From Diorhabda sublineata (Eukaryota; Arthropoda; Insecta; Coleoptera; Chrysomelidae): 64,000 nucleotides of DNA. How positions within the stretch are numbered: position 1 is the first letter of the stretch; each line of letters opens with the position of its first letter. Shown here in pieces: positions 33,086 to 47,200 of the stretch. A model generated the notes under the pieces. It saw nothing but the letters and a program-made list of their open reading frames with translations, was not told where the DNA came from and made no database searches. Both the position numbers and the translations under genes were made by a program. The stretch covers positions 248,001 to 312,000 of the forward strand of contig NC_079482.1 of NCBI RefSeq assembly GCF_026230105.1, in the 5' to 3' direction.

Positions 33086-34632
33086 TTCTTAAATAAACGT
33101 TCAAATTTTGAAAAAAGTTGTAGACTAGAAGACTCTGCCAAACTTCGACACCTATTTAATTGCCAGATCAATAGATGACACTTCAAACTACTGGAGTAGG
33201 TTGTACAACCACGAATTCTCTCTTCTCCATGGTCCCTTTTTTACTCTTACTACTTCCCTAGCTCTGCGTAACGTCCATGTTGGCGCTACGCACGAAAATA
33301 CGTGGTACCTGACTAGTCTTAATTTTAGTTGTACCAGTATATTTGTCTTAATCGTTTATCGTTAGATAAAGTAACTACAAATATTTTGTACTTCTTCATT
33401 GTTAATATCGTCGACATATCTAATATTGTCGATTGCATCTTCGATTTCATCTGATAGTTCTACCCGTATTTTACTAAACATTTCTTCAGGGTAAAAATTG
33501 ACTGCAATCAATCAATGTCCTTCTATCATAGATTCTGGGGGTGAGAATATACTTTAAGGACGTCGCAAAGAAAAATCGATTCAAGCTGATGCAATTATAT
33601 AAGGTTCTAGCAGAGAAATATTCAAGTTTAGGTTAATCTAAAGCGAATTTTCTTATAACAAAACATACTGCGAAAAATAGATAAGATAAGATCGAAGGAT
33701 CTTGCCATAAAAATTCAAATACAAAAGAGATGCTGAAAATGCGGCGCATCTATCCAAAATAAAAGGTTTATTAAGGTCTCGAAGAGCTTGCTTGAAGTAT
33801 ATACAGTCGCCACAAATGATTTCTCGTTGTTTTTTCATTCGCTTGTTGTTTTTCTCTATTAGAAATCCTTGTACACAATCTTTTTGAAAGAACTTTGTCC
33901 ACAACGTTAATATTTATATAGAATTCTGTAGTACGGGGCAACTTATTTCTATGTCGTACTTTATGAACAGAATTTGTTTAGATTTTTGCAACTATCTTGA
34001 ACTATTTATTATCACATCCGAGTAAAACTATTTTAAACAACTGAAAATTTATTTCCCATTTCTCGTAATCAACGTAACGAGTCGTTTTTCCAATCATTCC
34101 GATTATTTGTGTTTTCGTAGTTGTTTGTTGTTCGTGTCTATTTGAAAGGTTGCTTCCAGTGAAACGTAAAAAAAAACAGTCAATCAATCGCAGATTTCTG
34201 TGGGTTTTTGATGAAAGACAACATCACGCTTCCATTGGCTCACAAACAAAACAATAATTGTTGTAGATGTTGATTTCCAATTGGAATAATCGTCGTTATT
34301 TTAATAAAAGTTGTTCGCATTTAAAGCAGTGTATTTAGTTGACTTATTTCGAAAGATTTTACGGTATTATTCAATTCATGAGCCGCAGAATGTTCTAATA
34401 CAAAATGGCTTGTCGGTAAATACAAATTTCCATTATGTGGTTCATAAATCTAACTCATATTCGTACGAACGAAGAATTTAATATTAAAACCTCGAGTTTT
34501 AAATAAAAAATGAACAAATATTCGGATTCGACGATTCGACTAAAACAAAATGATGTTTTTACAGATAAAATGTACTGTTTTCCTAACAAAACGGTTCCAT
34601 TATTGAGAATTTTCCTTCAGGATAATCAGCTA
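33086..34632. other. No gene recognised
   Basis: AT-rich; open frames at 33653-33904 and 34002-34187 (minus) have no family signal. Confidence 0.5.
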
Positions 34633-35871
34633 CATGTTTTATCATCAGATTCATACGTATTCGAAATATATTCGGATTAGTACACTTTGGCGTTCAATTT
34701 TGCCACAATCCCACTAAGAAAACTCTTATAATATAGCTACTAATAACAACGGACACTTTTTGATACTTTCCATACAGGTTGGTGCAATAGAAAGTGCATT
34801 TTAAGCTGGCGGGGGGAATTAATATCGTTTGGAAGGCGCGTTCAAGAAGTTTCCTCTACCAGGCGATTATAATGTTATAGTTTACGACGAATTAATGAAG
34901 TTCCAAGTGCTAAATTGATGTAAATATCGATAGAAGTGATCCCGAACATGTTTTGTCATCAGATTCATACGTATTCGAAATATATTCGGATTAGTACACT
35001 TTGGCGTTCAATTTTGCCACAATCCCACTAAGAAAACTCTTATAATATAGCTACTAATAACAACGGACACTTTTTGATACATTCCATACAGGTTGGTGCA
35101 ATAGAAAGTGCATTTTAAGCTGGCGGGGGGAATTAATATCGTTTGGAAGGCGCGTTCAAGAAGTTTCCTCTACCAGGCGATTATAATGTTATAGTTTACG
35201 ACGAATTAATGAAGTTCCAAGTGCTAAATTGATGTAAATATCGATAGAAGTGATCCCGAACATGTTTTGTCATCAGATTCATACGTATTCGAAATATATT
35301 AAGAATAGTACACTTTGGCATTTAATTTTGCCACAATCCCACTAAGAAAACTCTTATAATATAGCTACTAATAACAACGGACACTTTTTGATACATTCCA
35401 TACAGGTTGGTGCAATAGAAAGTGCATTTTAAGCTGGCGGGGGGAATTAATATCGTTTGGAAGGCGCGTTCAAGAAGTTTCCTCTACCAGGCGATTATAA
35501 TGTTATAGTTTACGACGAATTAATGAAGTTCCAAGTGCTAAATTGATGTAAATATCGATAGAAGTGATCCCGAACATGTTTTGTCATCAGATTCATACGT
35601 ATTCGAAATATATTAAGAATAGTACACTTTGGCATTTAATTTTGCCACAATCCCACTAAGAAAACTCTTATAATATAGCTACTAATAACAACGGACACTT
35701 TTTGATACATTCCATACAGGTTGGTGCAATAGAAAGTGCATTTTAAGCTGGCGGGGGGAATTAATATCGTTTGGAAGGCGCGTTCAAGAAGTTTCCTCTA
35801 CCAGGCGATTATAATGTTATAGTTTACGACGAATTAATGAAGCTCCAAGTGCTAAATTGACGTAAATATCG
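34633..35871. repeat. 314-bp tandem array, 4 copies
   Basis: CATGTTTT followed by ATCAGATTCATACGTATTCG starts units at 34633, 34947, 35261 and 35575. Copies 1-2 read TATTCGGATTAG where copies 3-4 read TATTAAGAATAG, so the array grew by doubling. A G-run (GGCGGGGGG) is present in every unit. Confidence 0.95.
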
Positions 35872-38800
35872 GTAAAGGGTTTTGTAGAGACTAATTCAAC
35901 GTTTAAACCATAAACAAAAGGTTGTACAAGAGTTCCTGGGGCTGTTTGTTTGGACTGATTGTTTACTCGCACGAAATTGCATCCGTTCCAAAAACACAAG
36001 AATTGTAAGAATGTGATTTCAGGGAAAAGCTCGTATTTAATGATGAAATGATTAATCTATTTCCCAATTTCGACAATATCTTTGTCCCATAGGAATGGGT
36101 TTGTAAACTGGCAAAATTTTCGTAACTGGAATAGCGAGAATCGCAAATTTGTGCACGATAAACTATAGCAAAGTCCTAAAATGGTTGCAAAACTTCAAGA
36201 AAAGCGAATTCTAGGACGTGGTTTGAACAGAACGGCCTCCTAGTAGATCCAATCTACAGTATTAATTCAAAAACTATCGATCAGTTCAAAAAGAATATTC
36301 GAAATAGCAGCATTATTGAAGAAGTTATTCAATAACTTCTGTTCGCGTTTAGAGGAAGTCGTCTTTTGTAGAAACGGTCATCATTTCGATGGCGATTTTA
36401 TCATTCCTTAATTTTATTTCAAATTACGTTTCTCTCGTTGATGGAAAGCTTCTTTTCAACTGCTCCGGAGTGACCTTTTCATATAGAGGAAAATCGAAAC
36501 TTTACTCTTACACTGAGTAAGATGGATGTGGATACATAAGGAAGACTTTTGTGGACTGAAACCTTTCTATTAAAACGAGCAGGTTTTAGCACATTTTCAT
36601 ATGTTTTAAAGTCGAGGACGTGTCTTGATCTTCCTCCCCAACAACTGACAACGATTCTTTACCAATTTCAGCTTCAACCAAAATTAGTTGAGACATACTA
36701 GTTGAAGTAGATGTTATATAGGTATTGGCCTCGTTTTTCGATCAAAACTCGTAGTATCTCTATATTTCCTACACTTCAAACTAAACTAGTAGATTAACGA
36801 TCACCTTGTACAGCTCAAATTTCCATACCAACTCTCCAATCAATTTCTATTTATTCTATAGCGTATCAGATATTCCATTGTTGGTGTTCTGGTATAGATC
36901 TGACGATGTTTCCTGTATCACATTGATGAATGATTAGTTTCTTGTTAATCCCTCTATTGTTTACCTATATACAATTAAATTAATTTGTCCCGTTTGTAAC
37001 CAGAGATAGAGTTAATTTTATCGTTCAAAAATATATCCTACGATTTTAATTTACTCGCTTTTTAATTAGAGTACGAATATATCGAAATTTTTTGATATTA
37101 ATGAGAATGTAAAAATGTTTGTCCAACTTTTTATTACCTTCATCTTAAATTTGGATTATTAAATTAATCATAACCTCAAAAGTGTCATTTCAAGATAATG
37201 ACGTTGTGTGACGAGGGATTAATTACATTTTTAGATTCACCCTGTCTAATGGAATGAAGACGGTTGGTTGCGGTTGCCATCCATCAGTTAACGAAACGAA
37301 TATTCAGATATCAAGAGATAGATACTCCATAATCCTCATACGATTCTTTATACTAATTAAACCTGGAGAGAAGTAAATTTGACAACATCGTAAACTGACT
37401 GTCATAAAATTTGACACGTAGTATTTCGAAAGTTGGTACTTCGTAAATTTGGCGATAGCGGCGCCATCTGTGCGTCATTAGCACGACTTTCGTATAAGAA
37501 TATTTCGAATAATCGATCGTAGTATGAATAGTTGATGGAATATCTTGCAATACGTCTGTGGAATATCAAATATAAAGCACAATTCGCACGTAAGTCTGTA
37601 GATCCGCTTTAGCGAACAATACATATTTGATGTTATCTCTTCAACCCGATATTTCAATTATTTGCGTTATTCCTATGTATACATACAACAGCCAGCATAG
37701 ATCCAGAGTGTACATTAACGTACAATCATGTATAAACAGAACTATGCCGTCATCGGCGCGGCATGGAGTTTATAATAATCTGGCATTGTTCCGAATGACC
37801 TGTTTGTTATCTCGTCTGACAACCTGTCTCCAACTTTTGTACGTATCCGGAAATTTGAACCGGCTCCACGACGACAACACCAACTCCTCCAAATATGAAA
37901 ACATTCTCTCTGAGAGTGTCATCACATGCCGGTAGAAATTGTTTCACCTCGATGCACTCGGAGTAAATAACATATAGAAATGTACTTTCCAAATTTCATC
38001 CCGATTCCTTGAAATTGACGCTAATATTGATAATCAAACTTCTGTGTACTATTATTGTGTAAGTAAAATCAACGGATATGTTTCTGTATTAGAATCTCCC
38101 TAAATTTAAGGAAAAAATACGTTTAGCAACGTCGCAATCTTTATATGTTGATTTTATAAATTGAATGAAAAATTAGTTATTCGTTTAGCAATAAGTGATT
38201 CAAATTTATTCAAATTTGGGGAAAAAGTACTTTTGGCAACAACGCAATCGTAAAATTGGTGTAGATCCCAGTAGTCGGCCAGGTGATTGAGTATAGAAAT
38301 TTTGAAAAAACAAATCTACACGTTAATCCAAAGTTATAGTTCAAAGGAAAATGAAATTTTTTATGTCGATTATGTTTACATCAAGGATTTTAATGACCTC
38401 CACTCAATCTCTTCACCAAACTACAAACCCCTGCATAGTTGTTCAGTTCAGTTGAAGAGTTAGTCAAAAAGTTCACCGTCCTTGGTGTAGATTTGCCAAC
38501 CATTAGTTAAGACATTGCGCAAAGCCAAGAAGGAAGCTCCTCCACTAGAAAAGTTCACACAAAATGAGTTTGTAGTCTGGTGATTGGATCCTTGAAGGTT
38601 TGAAACTCCGAAGGAAACACAGACGGAAATTACGAAAGAAGGAACGAGTAGGTAGAATAGATTTGAATAAAAAGCTTACCAATATAATTTATTGCATAAA
38701 ATCACCACAAATTTACTTAAATCTACTTTTATTTGGAGTTTAGATAGGTAGAGGACGATTTAGAATACATTCCGAGGTTTCGTTGAATTTCTCGAATGCA

Positions 38801-39814
38801 GTGGGGTTGTATCTGACTTTTGGGCACGAAGTTAGGCACAGATACCTCGAGTAATTAAATTTTTATTGTTATTGAATTCATATAAACACTTTTTGATATA
38901 AATTTTTGGATGTAACTCAATATATATTAGTAAATTTATGTGAAGCTATTTAGCAAGATTCTTTAGTTTGAAGTTTGGCAACACGTCAATCACTGTACGA
39001 TTCTGCGAAGCAAGTGATTACGTTCTTTATCTGGCAGGAGGCTGTATTATAAAAAGCAACGTAAAACAAGTATACTCGAAAAGACGATTAAGCTCTAATT
39101 ACTTTTTTTTGCGACGGTTGAGAAACAAACAAGCCCCGCCTATTTTTTTCTCTTCCCTTTGATCCCCGAACAAGTTTGGAACAAATTGTTGGCACTCTTT
39201 TTCATCTATTTATTCCCAATGGAGACATGAAAAGTACTAGCTGCATTAAATTGTAATCCCAAGCAAATTACGTTAAAATATTTCCGCCGACTCCTGAGAA
39301 TCGACGGAAAATATAGGCCAAAGTTGGATCTGAATACGAGGTGAATAAATTTCCTTCAATTTCAAGGCTAATTAACCATAAAATGGATGATTATTTTTTG
39401 ACTAATTCCGTATTCAAAATAGAGCGTCCGTTTGTAAATGAACTGCATCGAAATGTTTCGTTTGAACAATCTGGGATTAGAAAATTCGAAAAATTATACC
39501 AAATAAATTTATATGATACCGAACCGTTCCGATAATTAATCAAGTACATCATTAATAATAATGTAGATTACATAAAAATAAATCTAGAGGATGCTTTTGC
39601 CCACTGGTAAACAATTAAAAAACTTTCAAATTCATTTACATACTAATGAACGGTTTAGGAAAAGTTTGGAAGTTTTCAAATCGGCTGGATTTGTTCTAAA
39701 AAGATTAAAACGTTTTGAAGATTATTTACGAGAGGTCTAGAAACTCTTTCTCGATAAAAATGTATCCAAACAGATACTAGATGTAATTTTATGTCCATTT
39801 AACACTGTCTGTAA
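35872..39814. other. No gene recognised
   Basis: About 3.9 kb, AT-rich. Open frames at 37353-37550 and 37627-37935 look accidental: no family motif and no splice support. The block around 37600-37930 is somewhat less AT-rich and may be old element sequence. Confidence 0.45.
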
Positions 39815-40327
39815 CCAAGTTATCGTCTTCAGAGACTGAAGGTTAGGTTAGATTAAGTTAGGTTAACAACTTGGTTATCGTCTTTAGAGACTGAAGGTTG
39901 AGTTAACTTGGTTATCGTCTTCAGAAATTGAAGGTTATGTTATGTTAACAACTTGGTTATCGTCTTCAGAGACTGAAGGTTAGGTTAGATTAGGTTAGGT
40001 TAGGTTAGGTTAATAGCTTAGTTATCGTCTTCAGATACTGAAGGTTGAGTTAACTTGGTTATGGTCTTCAGAAACTGGAGGTTATGTTAGATTAACACCT
40101 GGGTTATCATCTTCAGAGACTGAAGGTTGAGTTAACTTGGTTATTGTCGTCAGAAATTGAAGGTTATGTTAGGTTAACAACTTGGTTAACGTTTTCAGAG
40201 ACTGAAGGTTGAATTAACTTGGTTATGGTCTTCAGAAACTGAAGGTTAGGTTAGGTTAACAACTTGGTTATCGTCTTCAGAGATTGAATGTTGAGTTAAC
40301 TTGGTTATCGTCTTCAGAGACTGAAGT
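39815..40327. repeat. Short tandem array of TATCGTCTTCAGAGACTGAA plus TTAGG
   Basis: About 12 units, alternately about 38 bases and 45-60 bases, each with TATCGTCTTCAGAGACTGAA or a close variant, followed by GGTTGAGTTAACTTGG or by a run of TTAGG and AACAACTTGG. The same 20-mer stands alone in the perilipin intron at 1761. Confidence 0.9.
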
Positions 40328-40979
40328 ACTTCCAACTGAATGATGAAGGTGTCTAACGCTATATGATAACGAAGCTGTTGAGTACACTAAAATCGATGTA
40401 CCGTAATTGGGTTACCGTACGTTGTATTAAGGAATTGACGTATTAAATAATTAAAATCTTCACGAACCAGAAATTTTGTCATATCATTGAATCGCACAAA
40501 TGATTTACGATGACGGTCACAGGAATTTTTCAGCGTATCATCATCAATCACTTATTTATTATTATGAATTCTAACCTCGTTTATCATTGATACAAATTGT
40601 CTGTATTTCATATTTCTGTCAGTTTCATAGATTGTCAACCCGAATTTATTATTTAATTATTATTGATGTGTCTATAATGAACCATAAGATTAGTGTGTTA
40701 AGTCCTCAGTTTGCTAAATAAATTGTTTTTAACAAACAAGTTGGTGAATTGAATTATTTAAATCGATTATGTTTATATAGAAAACAATTTCTTTGTAACT
40801 GCGTTTTGATTTTCATTGTTAGAGAATCGGATTCGGTCACAATGGAATCCAATTTCAATTTAACAGCTTTAAACTGTTATGACAAATATTATTGTAATAA
40901 AAATATGATGAAAGGAAAAACGAGTGGTATTAATAGCGTTGATGTAAGCCATACATTGTAACGTATATTGAACACAAAG

Positions 40980-41025
40980 AGGAAACAGAGAGAGACAGAG
41001 AGAGAGAGAGAAAGAGAGCGAGAAA
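40980..41025. repeat. GA-rich microsatellite
   Basis: AGAGAGAGAGAGAAAGAGAG within a purine run of about 45 bases. Confidence 0.85.
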
Positions 41026-41280
41026 AATATTTTATGGACTTAATGGATAACATATGTATTCGACAGTTGAAGCAAATAACCGTCTCCGGTTTCACAACAA
41101 GCTGAAAGTTATCGATATAACAGCGAACTGCATTAAGTCATTAAGTTTGTCTACAATTTTTCTTTCACAGATTTATTTTTTGACTCAAATCTAATAATAT
41201 TAATCCACCAATAAATAATAAAACTATAATATTTTCTCTTACAAATTCATCCAGATCTAGATCGAAGCTTTCATTGATTT

Positions 41281-44200
41281 CTAACTGACCTTTCAACGGC
41301 TACCGTTAGTAACCAAAAATTAAGATTATAAAAAAGAAGAGAATGAACGTCACTCGTCACTTGTCAATGGATGGAGGGAAGTATTTGTCGTTCTAACTGA
41401 CCTTTCAACGGCTACCGTTGGTTCCAAAAATTAAGATTTCAAAAATGAAGAGAATGAACGTCACTCGTCACTTGTCAATGGATGGAGGGAAGTATTTGAC
41501 GTTCTAACTGACCTTTCAACAGCTACCGTTAGTAACCAAAAATTAAGATTATAAAAAAGAAGAGAATGAACGTCACTCGTCACTTGTCAATGGATGGAGG
41601 GAAGTATTTGACGTTCTAACTGACCTTTCAACGGCTACCGTTAGTAACCAAAAATTAAGATTATAAAAAAGAAGAGAATGAACGTCACTCGTCACTTGTC
41701 AATGGATGGAGGGAAGTATTTGACGTTCTAACTGACCTTTCAACGGCTACCGTTAGTAACCAAAAATTAAGATTATAAAAAAGAAGAGAATGAACGTCAC
41801 TCGTCACTTGTCAATGGATGGAGGGAAGTATTTGACGTTCTAACTGACCTTTCAACGGCTACCGTTAGTAACCAAAAATTAAGATTATAAAAAAGAAGAG
41901 AATGAACGTCACTCGTCACTTGTCAATGGATGGAGGGAAGTATTTGACGTTCTAACTGACCTTTCAACAGCTACCGTTAGTAACCAAAAATTAAGATTAT
42001 AAAAAAGAAGAGAATGAACGTCACTCGTCACTTGTCAATGGATGGAGGGAAGTATTTGACGTTCTAACTGACCTTTCAACAGCTACCGTTAGTAACCAAA
42101 AATTAAGATTATAAAAAAGAAGAGAATGAACGTCACTCGTCACTTGTCAATGGATGGAGGGAAGTATTTGACGTTCTAACTGACCTTTCAACGGCTACCG
42201 TTAGTAACCAAAAATTAAGATTATAAAAAAGAAGAGAATGAACGTCACTCGTCACTTGTCAATGGATGGAGGGAAGTATTTGACGTTCTAACTGACCTTT
42301 CAACGGCTACCGTTAGTAACCAAAAATTAAGATTACAAAAAAGAAGAGAATGAACGTCACTCGTCACTTGTCAATGGATGGAGGGAAGTATTTGTCGTTC
42401 TAACTGACCTTTCAACGGCTACCGTTGGTTCCAAAAATTAAGATTTCAAAAATGAAGAGAATGAACGTCACTCGTCACTTGTCAATGGATGGAGGGAAGT
42501 ATTTGACGTTCTAACTGACCTTTCAACAGCTACCGTTAGTAACCAAAAATTAAGATTATAAAAAAGAAGAGAATGAACGTCACTCGTCACTTGTCAATGG
42601 ATGGAGGGAAGTATTTGACGTTCTAACTGACCTTTCAACGGCTACCGTTAGTAACCAAAAATTAAGATTATAAAAAAGAAGAGAATGAACGTCACTCGTC
42701 ACTTGTCAATGGATGGAGGGAAGTATTTGACGTTCTAACTGACCTTTCAACAGCTACCGTTAGTAACCAAAAATTAAGATTATAAAAAAGAAGAGAATGA
42801 ACGTCACTCGTCACTTGTCAATGGATGGAGGGAAGTATTTGACGTTCTAACTGACCTTTCAACGGCTACCGTTAGTAACCAAAAATTAAGATTATAAAAA
42901 AGAAGAGAATGAACGTCACTCGTCACTTGTCAATGGATGGAGGGAAGTATTTGACGTTCTAACTGACCTTTCAACGGCTACCGTTAGTAACCAAAAATTA
43001 AGATTATAAAAAAGAAGAGAATGAACGTCACTCGTCACTTGTCAATGGATGGAGGGAAGTATTTGACGTTCTAACTGACCTTTCAACGGCTACCGTTAGT
43101 AACCAAAAATTAAGATTATAAAAAAGAAGAGAATGAACGTCACTCGTCACTTGTCAATGGATGGAGGGAAGTATTTGACGTTCTAACTGACCTTTCAACA
43201 GCTACCGTTAGTAACCAAAAATTAAGATTATAAAAAAGAAGAGAATGAACGTCACTCGTCACTTGTCAATGGATGGAGGGAAGTATTTGACGTTCTAACT
43301 GACCTTTCAACGGCTACCGTTAGTAACCAAAAATTAAGATTATAAAAAAGAAGAGAATGAACGTCACTCGTCACTTGTCAATGGATGGAGGGAAGTATTT
43401 GACGTTCTAACTGACCTTTCAACGGCTACCGTTAGTAACCAAAAATTAAGATTATAAAAAAGAAGAGAATGAACGTCACTCGTCACTTGTCAATGGATGG
43501 AGGGAAGTATTTGACGTTCTAACTGACCTTTCAACGGCTACCGTTAGTAACCAAAAATTAAGATTATAAAAAAGAAGAGAATGAACGTCACTCGTCACTT
43601 GTCAATGGATGGAGGGAAGTATTTGACGTTCTAACTGACCTTTCAACAGCTACCGTTAGTAACCAAAAATTAAGATTATAAAAAAGAAGAGAATGAACGT
43701 CACTCGTCACTTGTCAATGGATGGAGGGAAGTATTTGACGTTCTAACTGACCTTTCAACGGCTACCGTTAGTAACCAAAAATTAAGATTATAAAAAAGAA
43801 GAGAATGAACGTCACTCGTCACTTGTCAATGGATGGAGGGAAGTATTTGACGTTCTAACTGACCTTTCAACGGCTACCGTTAGTAACCAAAAATTAAGAT
43901 TATAAAAAAGAAGAGAATGAACGTCACTCGTCACTTGTCAATGGATGGAGGGAAGTATTTGACGTTCTAACTGACCTTTCAACAGCTACCGTTAGTAACC
44001 AAAAATTAAGATTATAAAAAAGAAGAGAATGAACGTCACTCGTCACTTGTCAATGGATGGAGGGAAGTATTTGACGTTCTAACTGACCTTTCAACGGCTA
44101 CCGTTAGTAACCAAAAATTAAGATTATAAAAAAGAAGAGAATGAACGTCACTCGTCACTTGTCAATGGATGGAGGGAAGTATTTGACGTTCTAACTGACC

Positions 44201-47200
44201 TTTCAACGGCTACCGTTAGTAACCAAAAATTAAGATTATAAAAAAGAAGAGAATGAACGTCACTCGTCACTTGTCAATGGATGGAGGGAAGTATTTGACG
44301 TTCTAACTGACCTTTCAACAGCTACCGTTAGTAACCAAAAATTAAGATTATAAAAAAGAAGAGAATGAACGTCACTCGTCACTTGTCAATGGATGGAGGG
44401 AAGTATTTGACGTTCTAACTGACCTTTCAACGGCTACCGTTAGTAACCAAAAATTAAGATTATAAAAAAGAAGAGAATGAACGTCACTCGTCACTTGTCA
44501 ATGGATGGAGGGAAGTATTTGACGTTCTAACTGACCTTTCAACGGCTACCGTTAGTAACCAAAAATTAAGATTATAAAAAAGAAGAGAATGAACGTCACT
44601 CGTCACTTGTCAATGGATGGAGGGAAGTATTTGACGTTCTAACTGACCTTTCAACGGCTACCGTTAGTAACCAAAAATTAAGATTATAAAAAAGAAGAGA
44701 ATGAACGTCACTCGTCACTTGTCAATGGATGGAGGGAAGTATTTGACGTTCTAACTGACCTTTCAACAGCTACCGTTAGTAACCAAAAATTAAGATTATA
44801 AAAAAGAAGAGAATGAACGTCACTCGTCACTTGTCAATGGATGGAGGGAAGTATTTGACGTTCTAACTGACCTTTCAACAGCTACCGTTAGTAACCAAAA
44901 ATTAAGATTATAAAAAAGAAGAGAATGAACGTCACTCGTCACTTGTCAATGGATGGAGGGAAGTATTTGACGTTCTAACTGACCTTTCAACGGCTACCGT
45001 TAGTAACCAAAAATTAAGATTATAAAAAAGAAGAGAATGAACGTCACTCGTCACTTGTCAATGGATGGAGGGAAGTATTTGACGTTCTAACTGACCTTTC
45101 AACGGCTACCGTTAGTAACCAAAAATTAAGATTACAAAAAAGAAGAGAATGAACGTCACTCGTCACTTGTCAATGGATGGAGGGAAGTATTTGTCGTTCT
45201 AACTGACCTTTCAACGGCTACCGTTGGTTCCAAAAATTAAGATTTCAAAAATGAAGAGAATGAACGTCACTCGTCACTTGTCAATGGATGGAGGGAAGTA
45301 TTTGACGTTCTAACTGACCTTTCAACAGCTACCGTTAGTAACCAAAAATTAAGATTATAAAAAAGAAGAGAATGAACGTCACTCGTCACTTGTCAATGGA
45401 TGGAGGGAAGTATTTGACGTTCTAACTGACCTTTCAACGGCTACCGTTAGTAACCAAAAATTAAGATTATAAAAAAGAAGAGAATGAACGTCACTCGTCA
45501 CTTGTCAATGGATGGAGGGAAGTATTTGACGTTCTAACTGACCTTTCAACAGCTACCGTTAGTAACCAAAAATTAAGATTATAAAAAAGAAGAGAATGAA
45601 CGTCACTCGTCACTTGTCAATGGATGGAGGGAAGTATTTGACGTTCTAACTGACCTTTCAACGGCTACCGTTAGTAACCAAAAATTAAGATTATAAAAAA
45701 GAAGAGAATGAACGTCACTCGTCACTTGTCAATGGATGGAGGGAAGTATTTGACGTTCTAACTGACCTTTCAACGGCTACCGTTAGTAACCAAAAATTAA
45801 GATTATAAAAAAGAAGAGAATGAACGTCACTCGTCACTTGTCAATGGATGGAGGGAAGTATTTGACGTTCTAACTGACCTTTCAACGGCTACCGTTAGTA
45901 ACCAAAAATTAAGATTATAAAAAAGAAGAGAATGAACGTCACTCGTCACTTGTCAATGGATGGAGGGAAGTATTTGACGTTCTAACTGACCTTTCAACAG
46001 CTACCGTTAGTAACCAAAAATTAAGATTATAAAAAAGAAGAGAATGAACGTCACTCGTCACTTGTCAATGGATGGAGGGAAGTATTTGACGTTCTAACTG
46101 ACCTTTCAACAGCTACCGTTAGTAACCAAAAATTAAGATTATAAAAAAGAAGAGAATGAACGTCACTCGTCACTTGTCAATGGATGGAGGGAAGTATTTG
46201 ACGTTCTAACTGACCTTTCAACGGCTACCGTTAGTAACCAAAAATTAAGATTATAAAAAAGAAGAGAATGAACGTCACTCGTCACTTGTCAATGGATGGA
46301 GGGAAGTATTTGACGTTCTAACTGACCTTTCAACGGCTACCGTTAGTAACCAAAAATTAAGATTACAAAAAAGAAGAGAATGAACGTCACTCGTCACTTG
46401 TCAATGGATGGAGGGAAGTATTTGTCGTTCTAACTGACCTTTCAACGGCTACCGTTGGTTCCAAAAATTAAGATTTCAAAAATGAAGAGAATGAACGTCA
46501 CTCGTCACTTGTCAATGGATGGAGGGAAGTATTTGACGTTCTAACTGACCTTTCAACAGCTACCGTTAGTAACCAAAAATTAAGATTATAAAAAAGAAGA
46601 GAATGAACGTCACTCGTCACTTGTCAATGGATGGAGGGAAGTATTTGACGTTCTAACTGACCTTTCAACGGCTACCGTTAGTAACCAAAAATTAAGATTA
46701 TAAAAAAGAAGAGAATGAACGTCACTCGTCACTTGTCAATGGATGGAGGGAAGTATTTGACGTTCTAACTGACCTTTCAACGGCTACCGTTAGTAACCAA
46801 AAATTAAGATTACAAAAAAGAAGAGAATGAACGTCACTCGTCACTTGTCAATGGATGGAGGGAAGTATTTGACGTTCTAACTGACCTTTCAACAGCTACC
46901 GTTAGTAACCAAAAATTAAGATTATAAAAAAGAAGAGAATGAACGTCACTCGTCACTTGTCAATGGATGGAGGGAAGTATTTGACGTTCTAACTGACCTT
47001 TCAACAGCTACCGTTAGTAACCAAAAATTAAGATTATAAAAAAGAAGAGAATGAACGTCACTCGTCACTTGTCAATGGATGGAGGGAAGTATTTGACGTT
47101 CTAACTGACCTTTCAACGGCTACCGTTAGTAACCAAAAATTAAGATTATAAAAAAGAAGAGAATGAACGTCACTCGTCACTTGTCAATGGATGGAGGGAA

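Noticed and set aside
37353..37992. Overlapping frames of 61-102 codons that could be a small gene.
   Set aside because: They lie on both strands, have no recognisable domain and no splice or start support.
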